Assembly (NCBI RefSeq): GCF_001632365.1
Contig: NW_024468528.1
Span: forward strand, 252,535-316,534
Source of the DNA: Laetiporus sulphureus 93-53
Lineage: Eukaryota > Basidiomycota > Agaricomycetes > Polyporales > Laetiporaceae
Direction: 5' to 3'
DNA: 64,000 nucleotides
A program made the position numbers and the translations under genes. Shown in pieces: positions 1 through 15,829 of this stretch. The notes under the pieces were generated by a model that was not told where the DNA came from, searched no databases, and saw only the letters and a list, made by a program, of their open reading frames with translations. How positions within the stretch are numbered: the stretch's first letter is position 1; the number at the start of each line of letters is the position of its first letter.

Positions 1-974
1 GGGGGGTTCTTTACGGGATGCCGACAGAGGCAAACATCATGACGTGGCCTCGTTCCCGCATTTTGTAAAAGGAGCGCATGGGGCAGCACCTTGCGGTCAC
101 ATGGTTGAACGTCCGTACAATGCATCGAATCGAGACAAGCTCTGCTCGAGATTGTGTCCGGCAGGCTTCGGGGGTAGGGCAATACCTCCAGACATGTACG
201 GCCAGTGTCAGGACTGTAAGCAAGTATTGCAGGAGACAGACAACGCTCGGTGGATACAGATTGCCATTGGGGAGTAACTCTATCACGGGGGATATCCGCA
301 TACGCAGGCCGATCACCGACGCACCGTGGTGCGTTCATTGGTATTTCCGAAGGGACAATCGCCAAAGGCAATCTATAATGCTTCAGAACGTTCCTTCTTG
401 TGCATTGTTTTCTTGCACCTACCTAGTGGTCTGTCGATGACGTTACAGTTCAGAGCAGCATCCCATATGACCGATACGATGAGCATTGAGGTCCGTGTCT
501 CAGCCTTAAATATTATTGAGTCAAGCATCACATGGCCACTGGGAATGAGATGCTCCAGGCTACATATGACGCGGGGCGCTCATGATCATGTCTGTCAGAT
601 TTTCATATAAACGTGAGACTTCGCCCGAGGTGTCGGACTTGGATATTTGAATGATACTAGGCGCGCGGAACAGGATAATGATGCCTAGACAAACCTGAGC
701 CAGCCAAAGAGGAGGGAGTATCTGGACGTAGCCGCATCTCACTGCCTCAGGCGAAGAGAAGTACTAGCGTCTCTGGATACATATAGGGCATAAGGCTAGG
801 TAAATTCATGCACTAGAAGTTTGATCAGTGAGAGTCTATGCTCACTTTGATTTGTTATTCACACACCAAGGATCACTGCTCACAGGCTTCGCGAGCGAGC
901 CTGATATTGTATCTCGACAAAGGTGATGAATGATTAGCCTATCGCCCTGCAATCGAGGCCTGGCCACAATATCA
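1..974. other. No gene recognised (window edge)
   Basis: Several short overlapping ORFs occur on both strands, but none has recognisable domains or convincing splice structure. This is taken as the region downstream of the minus-strand monooxygenase, possibly including its 3' untranslated part. Nothing further can be supported. Confidence 0.4.
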
Positions 975-3652
975 TTATAGACGCGCCGCCAATCCCGAGG
1001 GTGTCTGCAGCACAATTGCGTCCCTACTGCTCAACGATCTCACGTAATTCCTAATCCTTCGTACCCCGTCGCGGTCCATAGGCAAAATCATAGCAGTATA
1101 CCCATCAGGTCTGACTAGAACGGCAGCGGCGAAATCCCTTCGGATGCCCAGCGACTCATGAAGCCGACCCTGATGTTCAGGAGTTGTTGATATCAACCGA
1201 TCGTCGAGGTATATCCTAGACGATGTTCATCAGCTGAGGGCCGCTCCCTAACTAAAATGAATGCCATACCGTGTACTTGGAAGGATCTCAGAAAGTTGCG
1301 GAAGAGTTTGAAAGGCGGCCTTTTTGACGTTGAGAATCGCGGCTACCTCGAGTTCTTTTCCAATGTGTGCCGTCAACGTGCCTTCAAGAACCGAGAGAAA
1401 GTCAAGAAGCCGGTGCCGAGGGATATTCTCGATCACGTCTCCCGGGAACAGGATCAGCTTGAAACTCAGACTATAAGGTAGCAGATCTTGCAGATCACAC
1501 GGATTCCAGTCGTGATATCGCAAGATGTCGCCCGGAGGTATACGCTGTCCCAGTAGCAGCCCAGGTATGAGGCTCTGGAAAGTGTTTTCCGTAAGCCGAG
1601 ATCTGTATTCCAGCCCAATCCCTCTGCGGTATGGGTGAGCCAGTCAGAACATGAACGCTAGAAAAAGAACAACTGACGTTGCAAACATTCTCTGACGTTG
1701 CAACAGTCTGAATACAGTTGATTCAATAAAGCTTTAGATAGTCGAACGAAAAAGGTAGAGCCATACCTAACGTATTCCTCCGGATACGCACCGTCCAGTG
1801 CATCGAGTTCATGGATCTTCTTGTCAAGCTCAATAAGCTCGACACTGCAGGGCCTACGTTCTGCCTCGTATGTCCCTAACATATCCAAATTACTCCATCC
1901 GTGGAGTACGTAGGCTAGCTTCCATGCTAGAGAGATTTGAGACATCAGCCCATCGGACAACGGGCATGCACAATTGATCACCTAGATTGTATGCGTCAGA
2001 CATAGATGCGTTAGCACCTAGTCCCGCATTGGGTGAGTGCGTGTGACCTGTAGTAAAGTTGATGAAATGAAAGGGTCCCTGCTTCACAGGAGTACGTACA
2101 CGCATCGCCGGCGATGAAGACGCAATCCGCATACGAGAAGGATGAGGCAACACGTTGGGCGACTGTCATGGTATTTGCTATGAGAGTCCATCACGAATCA
2201 GATCGGACGTTACTTCACCAGTATACTGCCCACACCACGTTATGTCCTTGACTTCGAACTGGTATGGCAGAAAGGCGCGTTTGATGAACTTTAGGACAAC
2301 TATGAGCACGATCGGAGTTATCGCGTTGAAACACATAAAGATACCTCTGGTAACTTGGACTCCATCATGGCAGCGAGCTGCATTTCGTTCGTGACAGCTG
2401 TGTTCTCCTTCCAGGCTGCGTAGATCCGCATGGTGTCATCCGGACGAGGGATGGTCTTCCGCCGTAGCTCTCCTTTAGCATCAGCCGTGAAGAAGAATAC
2501 AGAGTCTCACTGCTAATATCCCGGAAAGCGGCGACTGTATAATGTTCTTCGCACGAGGCGTTGGCAAGTTGGTGACTGGAGTGAAGTCAATGACACCCCA
2601 TGAGACACCTGCAACGTCATGATTGAGCTCGGCCCAAACGGAATCTAGTCGAAAGGCTCTCACCAGCATCGCTACTGTCCATTGCGATCCCACACTGGCC
2701 GCGTACCCAGGAGTGTGCGCCTGTTTTTGTTAAATCTAATTCGGATTTGAGGATGAACATTATGTTAGACTCACCGTCACATCCGATTACGTATTTCGCA
2801 CGGAATACTTCGACATTGTTGATATAGGAGGGATCCTCCGCGACCGAGCCCCTCTCTCGTAAAGGCACTTGACCTTCACGCACGCGGTCTGCGTTCAGGT
2901 TGACACAAGTGATCTGTGAAAGGATAGCGTGAGGATTCATGAGTGTACAGTATCCAAAACAGCCACTAGCCTCTACGCGATATCCGTCTGTGGAATTTAA
3001 ATTGTCGAGGACTACCAGTTTTCGCGGTACAGTCGGCTGCTGCACTCTTACGCCATACGTTGCGATAGTATCAGTCATGATTCCTTCGATGTCTTCCGTG
3101 CGTAGGATTATCTACTCCCGAGATCAGTGGCACTCAAGAAGAAATAACTTGGTGGGTGCCTCGTATGGATATTTAGTGCCAGGTACGTTCGAGTTAGGTG
3201 TTTGGCCGGTCAACTGTACCGACGTAAATATCAACATGCTGCACATATTCCCATGATGATACTGACCCGCACACCAGTATTGTCTTCGTTGGCAGTGTAC
3301 ATAGCCTGTTCAACGTAAATAGCGTCAGATGAGTTTCGCAGTCCATTGCAACTATTCAATACCATCTGACACATCTTCACGCCTATCTTCCTCAATCTAT
3401 CGCCCATACCTAGCGTATCCCAAATCTCCGTCGTCCTGGGTTGAATGCCATCAGCATGTCCTGCGGCCTCGCCAGGAAGTCTACCAAATGAATGTTAAAG
3501 ACGAATGGATGGTGAGGTTGTGATACACCAACATACCGTCTATCAATAATCTTGAAAGAAATACCGAGACGGCTCAAACATACTGCGCTCATGAGTCCTG
3601 CCGGCCCAGCGCCGACGATGAGCACGTCAGTGTAAGTCGTCTTAGCGGGCAT
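975..3652 (-). CDS. FAD-dependent monooxygenase, phenol 2-monooxygenase type
   Basis: Predicted flavoprotein hydroxylase using FAD and NAD(P)H to hydroxylate an aromatic or related substrate, which the sequence does not identify. It starts at the ATG before PAKTTYTDVLIVGAGPAGLM, an N-terminal Rossmann GxGxxG. Next come AGHADGIQPRTTEIWDTLGM, a YVIGCDGAHSWVR segment formed by splicing near 2.75 kb, and the second FAD motif IAGDACHTHSPNAG joined across an intron near 2.1 kb. AYNLAWKLAYVLHGW follows across another intron. The C-terminal thioredoxin-like dimerisation domain is seen at 1.25-1.52 kb (IPPGDILRYHDWNP, FKLILFPGDVI) and ends with VLVRPDGYTAMILP before the stop at 975. At least eight short introns are needed. 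One junction near 3.15 kb seems to use a GC donor, and the stretch around 2.4-2.55 kb looks shorter than usual for the family. A gene in early decay cannot be excluded. The family assignment is firm; the exon model is approximate. Confidence 0.8.
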
Positions 3653-6043
3653 CTTGAATGGCTTGGAATGCTGCTCGGAGTTGCACCATTCAATAAATGG
3701 ACGACTAAATGGCAAGGCCTTGGCGCTGGCGCTCGTACTCGGGTCTCATTGTTGATATATCACAGATGCTGCTCGGATGGTGGTAAATGAAATCGCCGCT
3801 CTAACAAAGCCGATTCGTATCCAATGTGACGAGCGTTTTACTGCAAAGGGTGTGCTGTCGAGCGGAATGGCAGAGAGCGCTTCATGGAACAATACAGGTC
3901 CTGCATTCCGAAACGAATTCTTGACGGGATCCTCCAGCTTCGGTAACGCAGTCTCTGAAAAGTTTAGTAGAGCAGTGGGAACTTTTTTCTCGAGTCCAGA
4001 TTCCAGGCAGGATGGGGATGAGCTGTTTGCTTTTGTGCTTGCTCGAGTCCTTAAACTTCCTAGCTTCGAGTCCTTCGACAATGCGAGTCAATAATTAGGG
4101 CTCATATCGTGTACGTAATTATACTTGAGCAACACAGATATCGCGGACCGCGGTGTCATCACTGTGCAAAAGTCACCGTATCAATGTGGACAAATACAGG
4201 TTGATGTGATATGCAGGGCCTGCAATTGGAGAATGCAGTGATGAGGACCAAAACCATCATGTATCAGTTGATACTCACCGTGCGTTCGGGTCCTCTGCGA
4301 ATTTACGGCACGACGGTTTTGGGAGGTATGATGTACCCTTTTCAATGTACCCTTTTGAGTGTCTAGACATTCACTCATCGAACAGGAGTAGCGTGCATCG
4401 GAACCCACCGTCAGAAGCCACCAAACTATATGCATCCTTAGCGCAACTGTTCGCACTTGTCCTACTCTGCCTGTAGCCAATTGAGATCGCGAGCACAGTC
4501 CCGTCCGATGTGAATATACTTTGAGAATACCGCACTCCGGTCCCTGCCACCATCACATCGCGGCCTTGCACAAACAGAGACAATATATCTCCATTTGCCA
4601 TAGCTTCCCCACAAGACGAAGCGCTCAGCGGGTATGCTTTTGCGATCAGTCAATAGCGGAATAACGTCGCGACCTGAAATATGGTCGCTGCTGGACATGC
4701 GATAGTCCCTTGCTTGTCAAATCGGCTCGTCGATGCTCTTCCGTAGATTATGACGTCCTGACCATAGGTATACGCCTTGCTTTGGATAGCCCGTTGCTTT
4801 GAGTGGAGCCCTCCGGTTAGATAACGCGTCCACGTATAGATGGCGGAGACAGAGTGTTCCACTTTACACTGAAGTATACAAGAAGGCTATGATATCGTAT
4901 CGCTGTCGAACCAAGATAGCAAGAGAAACGCTACTCGCAGCCCCTTCGGCAGAGAGAGTTCCAGCAGATGTGAATTACGAGGACCACAGTAGACAAAAGT
5001 TTCCGCTCAAGAGTATGAAAGCGACTGAGGAAAAGACGTCGAAGGATACCCTTTGGGACACATTAGACCATCGACCTCGCCACAAGGGCCACGGTGGTTT
5101 GTTTACCAGGATATCGCATGTCAGTGAACATGTTGGGTTTCTGGCGAGCACAGCGGTTTCAAACACAAAGTACACTTCTGTCGAGTGAGGTGAAGTAGGA
5201 TACTGAGCTAGGATCGTTGTCAACGCGGAGCGTGCGTTGCCCATGTTGTTCGAGCGCTAAGAGCCTGGCAGTGGGAAAGGGCAAGATAGGGCAACTGCTA
5301 AGGCTAATATACTGGATGGTGACATGTTGGCTGCATCTTCAACGTATGCAAGTTGCAACGTATCATCAGTCAAGTCTTCGAAGCTTCAAGGCTAGTTCCA
5401 AGCTTCAAGCAAACAACTTCAAAAGCCTTCCGCCACTTGACCATTTTTTCTCTCAACTCGAAACTTCAAACAGCCCCTGGACTCTGATTCCCAATAATCA
5501 TCTAGAATATGGACTTGACTGCGTTCCCATAACATTGCTTGTTGAGCATGCAGCAGTATTCTGGCATGGATTCACCTCGTACAATAAACGTCGAGCAACA
5601 GCTTTCTTCTTTGGCCTTCGCGTTTGCTGACTGCACGCATGATGGAACAATTATGATGGACAGCAGGCTTTAAGTATGTTCGTTCCTATTAAAGCGTTCC
5701 AACAACAACGTCTTTCATGATCAGCTAGTACAAGTCAAATTTTGACGACAGTCCCGGGGACACCTTGTCATCGAGGGTTTGCACCAGTACCAGTATATTG
5801 AGAACACTATATACTGCTACTTGGTGTATCCTCTATCACAAGGCCACGTAATAAGGGCTCGAATAGGTTTCATGGCGGACTGAAACCAATTTTCACACAT
5901 AGTCCCGTCAGCCTCTGATGAACATTGAAACGGTCAGCCTACTGACAAAGTCCCTCATGAGTGCCCCCCCTTCTATTTACGCAGCCTCTCTTCATCCCGA
6001 ACGACCGACTTTGATAGATTAGATCCTCCCTGAACTCATCAAG
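3653..6043. other. Gene-poor interval, no gene recognised
   Basis: ORFs of 60-140 codons overlap on both strands (for example 3777-4094 + against 3746-4081 -, and 4799-5188 +), with no recognisable domain or convincing intron chain. Around 5380-5470 the motif AGCTTCAAG recurs at short intervals (5381 and 5400, with degenerate copies after), a small low-complexity patch. The last few hundred bases presumably hold the promoter of the kinase gene that starts at 6044. Confidence 0.4.
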
Positions 6044-8470
6044 ATGGTCCACAAGTTCAACTCGATGCTTTTTACTCGTCGCCGCACCAAGTCTATGCTC
6101 TTCGCCTCGCCATACGAGACGCTTAAATCTCAAACCCAGAGCGAAGATGACAAGGAGAACATCAAGGTCAAGACTGAAGTGAGTCTCTCTCGGATTCCTC
6201 GATTTCTTGTGGCAACGTGCTCAAGTATTGATGGCTCGAACTCGAAGCATTCGACTCCAGCGGACTTCAAAGACATGCTCTATCCGGAACGCAGCACGCA
6301 ACGAGTTTCTGTGCGTGTATTTCTTTCGTTGAATAGCAGACGCCTCATCTACATTGGCATTTACGTGACCCAATTCCCAGGTTTTCGGTCGTCAGTCCGG
6401 AAACGATAGCACGGACCTACTTCTGCCACCAAATAGTCTCGGCTTTGTTGAAGCTCTTACTTCCTGCGATAGTTCTCTCAACGTGCCATATTCTCCGAAC
6501 TATCTGACTGTAGAAACCGGCGTAGTAAGTACTCTCGCCTCAGTCACACCTGAGGGATTTACTGACGTGCATATTATTTAAGACATTTTGTGACACTGAG
6601 CTCTTGTCAGCTATAGATGGCATCGGAGCATGCTTGGCTACCTCTAAAAGCTCTTCCTTTCCATTTTGTGATCAGTTCCCATCGCCGGCATCGTTCTCGT
6701 CTCCATTTTGCGATCCATCATCGTCTCCATCGTCTCTGGCCTCTTCATTCCCATCCTATGTGCCCGCATCGTCGCTTGCATCGAATTCCTTATCTATAAC
6801 GCTCGATGCTGGTGACTTTAAGGCTATCAAGTTGCTCGGCAAGGGCGGGCAAGGCACTGTTTTGCTCGCGCGCCACACGGCCTCAGGAGAGCGCTATGCG
6901 CTCAAAATCGTCAGGAAAGTTGGCCTTAGGGAGTCAGCGCGCAAGCGAGTCTTCAAAGAGCGAGACGTCATGCGCCGGATCGGGATGGGCGGTGATAGAA
7001 TATTGAATGGGATAAGACAGGAGAGATGGTTTCTGAGGCTCGACGCTACATTCGAGGACTCGGAGAGTTTCTTCTTCGTGACGGTACGCATATAGCATCA
7101 TCGTATGCCGAGAGTTGTACTTATCTGAATTTCGCACTCTACCAGGAATACGCGCCCAAAGGTGACCTCTGGACCGAGATGGCGCGGCGGAAGCCAATGC
7201 CTTCTACCGATGCACTCCAGTTTGCGGCCGAGATTGTGAGCGAGCATGTCTGCCAATACATAGGTTCTTCTATAACTGCTAAACGCGTTACGTGCAGATC
7301 CATATACTCTCACTACTGCATGATATCCATCGCATCATCCACCGTGACTTCAAGCCGGAAAACCTTCTCATTGATGCCGCAGGACATTTGGTCCTCGCCG
7401 ATTTTGGCATCGCAAGGGCGTTTGGGGCGCATCCATGGGAGTCCGACACTAGCTCTACTTCCCTATTCTCCGAACTCGCGTCCGGTACCATTGACATGCC
7501 CGTGGCAATGGAAAAGCAAGAAGCCGAAGAGAACGAGAAACATCGCACGCGGTCACGGGACTTCTTGCCTGAGGCTACACGCAAGATGTGCGGAACGGCA
7601 GGATACATGGCGCCCGAGGTCTACGCGGGCCCTTCCTACTCGTATCCGGCGGACATCTGGGCGGCAGGTGTTGTCATATTCAAGATGCTCACTGGCAAGG
7701 TCAGTCTCGGAAAGATAACGATGCGCGTAATGCCATGACGAAGTGCATTCCACGCAGCTCCCCTTCGGCCTGGATCGCGAGCTGTGCACGAAGGAGCTAT
7801 TCAGGCGGACGGTTCTGCAGCCCTTGGAGTTCAAGATCAATGGAGTCGAGGTAGAGATTGGCGAAGATGCTAGGGATCTCCTGCGGAAAGTAAGTCTCTG
7901 CCGTGAGGTGATCACCTGCGAGTACTAATCTCACCGTGTCCATTTGCTGCTAGATGCTCGAGAAGAACCCTGAGAAGCGAGCATCTGCGCAAAACCTCAA
8001 GACACATCCATACTTTCTGTCCATGTGAGCATTAGATGAGGGATGATCGTCGGTCTAAACCTACTTCTAACGGCATCTAGTGATTGGGAGAAGCTTGCTC
8101 GTCGGGAATGCCCCGGTCCCGGCATGGAGGCACGCCGTATGAAGCATTACAAGGTGTGCCGCCACAGTGAATGCGCAACCTTGTGAACTATGCTCACCCA
8201 TTTTTGACAATCGTACCAAAGAAAGTACACGTTGCTATTCCAGTAGGGAAGCCGCTCGATCGTAGCGGCTCGGATGATGCCTTCATTTCGTTCCGATGGA
8301 TGTCGCCCGAGCTCCAGGAGGCGCATAGGCGAGTCCGCATAATACCTGCTGCCGATAATGTTGTAAATCCGGGCCGATCCTTCGACGAAGAGAAAGGCCC
8401 AAAGTTGGAGAATGTGGCTCACAAGGTGTGGTGGAAAGTCAAGAGGGTCGCATCGATGAGATTTCAGTAG
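6044..8470 (+). CDS. Serine/threonine protein kinase, canonical catalytic motifs
   Basis: Spliced gene of ten exons (6044-6178, 6248-6310, 6381-6524, 6583-7083, 7146-7235, 7298-7699, 7758-7889, 7954-8024, 8081-8153, 8222-8470), whose lengths keep one frame, giving about 584 residues. The N-terminal quarter is Ser/Pro/Phe-rich and probably disordered. The kinase domain starts with a glycine loop [15 protein letters not shown], then YALKIVRK (VAIK lysine), [11 protein letters not shown] (catalytic HRD), LADFGIA (DFG) and [12 protein letters not shown] with [18 protein letters not shown]. All key residues for phosphotransfer are present, so it should be active. A Ser/Thr-rich insert lies between DFG and APE, where AGC and CAMK kinases have a shorter activation segment. 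The C-terminal [12 protein letters not shown] block is shared with the kinase at 62464-64000, showing that they are paralogues. Substrate and pathway are unknown. Confidence 0.88.
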
Positions 8471-8750
8471 CGTGGATGCTTAGTGCTGAGCGGCTTATTG
8501 ATGTTGGGATCCTACACCTTGCAGAATGTTTTGGTGTTGTTGGAGGGCCTGAGATTGTTGCTTTCTATGAAGGCAAATAATTGCGCCTTGTTCTCTACAT
8601 GGCATCGCTTCGTTAGTATAGACATATTTGCTTTCATTCATCCGCTTTGGAGGTATCAGCTATGAGTAGGTCCTCTATTCAACATGCCGTAAGATGATAC
8701 AAAGCTTCGTATAATCGAGCACGGGCTTCTCATTTATCGTCGAGACACCT

Positions 8751-13839
<5,089 letters not shown>

Positions 13840-15829
13840 TGTGAAGATGGGGTGTAAACTCTGTGCTTCCGCTTTTAAACTGTGTGCTTCTGCTTTTGAG
13901 CGCGATTCCACGCCAGATTAATAGACCGGCGTCAACTAGTTGCGGATAATGATGACCCCCAAAGGGTGGCAGATGAGGTGCTCCGATTGTTCGGGATGTC
14001 TGAATTGCACCGCCCGACAAGTTTCCCTCGACAGACCAGACAGACGCTGTTTATAAAACTCGCCTATGAACAGCAGTTATCTACGAGAGGCGCCGCGCTC
14101 TACATCGAGCCAGGTGGGAAGCTCACGTTAGTTTGTGCACATCGTTGAGAACTTCCCAGAACTCAGAACTCACTCGAATCTAGGTTTTTACGCGACCTTT
14201 AGCGGGAAGATGCGGATATGTCTCCCTGAAGGACTCGGAGATGGCAAAATGGAGAGATGAGGACAACCCGCAAGTGGCGGACAGAATGAATCGTCGACGA
14301 TTTCGACTCATTGCAGATTACGGTATCACGTGATACGCGACGATCCATACTAAGTCGCGCTCTGTCGCGTCGCGTCCCGAAGTGCGTTGAAACGTAAGTC
14401 GGACTCGAGCATAGTCAATATTACAAGTCCACCTAGTACATCGGTGTGCATGGTCGGAGTGACAAAGAACACCCCAATTTGATAGTGTCCTCTACGCCAA
14501 TAAATCTTCGGTCGACCTGTAAGGGCCTTAGATATCTGGTTGCCGATGGCATACTTGGGAGCACTTCACACAACAAGAACCCATGTTGAGAGAGAAAGGC
14601 AGTAAGTCACGGTGGCTGGAGCCAGATAGAAGAACCAGTTTTCAAAATTTCAATGCTCATTCCACCCCACGACCCTGGCTAAGTTGCCGGGTCTGTGGTA
14701 CCTTGTACCCCTCTTCCTCCACCTCTACTAGATGTAGTCCTGCGCTGCACCATGTATTTAGCCACATTTCGACCACCTTCGGCGGTATATAAATTGTTAA
14801 AAAGATTTGCTCATTCCATGCATTTGTCTGATACAAACCGTTGAACACTGCCACCGGTGCTATCGATGTGAAGATCCTCAAGTCATGAGTATTGACATGG
14901 AAATGTCCAACCTAACCTTTCAACGCTTCAATGTACACCAGTTGTATGCGAATTGCACGCAGCTCACTGTGCATTGCCTCGAATAATTGAAAAGTTACCA
15001 ACTGCTTGAATCACACTGGGTCGGAAGATCAAGAAGAACGATTCCACATGATGAACTCGATCTAGGCAACGAAGGTAATTATCATTTCCTCGATTGTGCC
15101 TATTACAGTTTAGTGTACAAACACTGCTAACGGGTCGTGCGGCCTTCAGGCCTTGCGGGGCATAAAGTCACTGCTCACCTCCGTGGACCTCCGTGAGACT
15201 TCACCTTGAACCAATGCGGACCATCTCGTCTACCGCAATGACAGATGACATGGAACCACCGCCCTCTCAAGACGCTAGCACAGCGTTATTCCGTTCGCGA
15301 CGGATAGTCAGTGCCCTGGAAGTAGAACAATCCGACGTGGCGCCTAGGAGCACGCGGTCAGTCTCGGATGCCCGTCGCGAGAGCTCCGAGGTTCGAGGAG
15401 AACAGAGCAGTCAGAGACAACACTTGTAGGTTGTCCAAGCGCCAATATATAGAACGAGGAGCACGACGTTTCTGCAGCGAAGTCGATCAGAGAACTCCTC
15501 TGAGGTCTTGCAGAAAAGAAATCTCGACACAGCCGGAAAAAAGGGGGAGATGAACGCGTCAATGACTCCCTTGAGGTCAATGAACACTTACATTCTGCTC
15601 TAAATCCGCTCGACGTCGGAGATAGTGAGACGTGTCAGAGCTGTCTTCGAGCAAAACACCGCGAGATGTCGGAACGGAACGTCCTGCATCGTGCAGATCG
15701 ACATTCGGCGCCTGACGCCGCACCAGCACGTCACTGCGCGCCCCGCCTGCTCCTTTAACTCATACTCTACCTTCCCGCTACTTATACCCTCCTCGACGCT
15801 GGGGGACGTCGCCGTCGCTCAGCCTAATC
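13840..15829. other. Intergenic region between divergent AROM and NADH dehydrogenase genes
   Basis: Two kilobases between two outward-facing genes. The short ORFs (for example 14583-14792 + and 15193-15429 +) show no domain. A 14-base perfect palindrome built around CACGTG is at 14323-14336. Presumably both promoters lie here; no other element is convincing. Confidence 0.5.
14323..14336. promoter_or_regulatory. CACGTG E-box in a 14-bp palindrome upstream of AROM
   Basis: The sequence GTATCACGTGATAC is its own reverse complement and contains TCACGTGA, the core bound by Cbf1-type bHLH and some bZIP factors in fungi. It lies about 490 bp upstream of the AROM start. A 13-base string overlapping it (CACGTGATACGCG) recurs at 30532-30544, upstream of another gene. 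A regulatory function is inferred, not shown. Confidence 0.4.
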
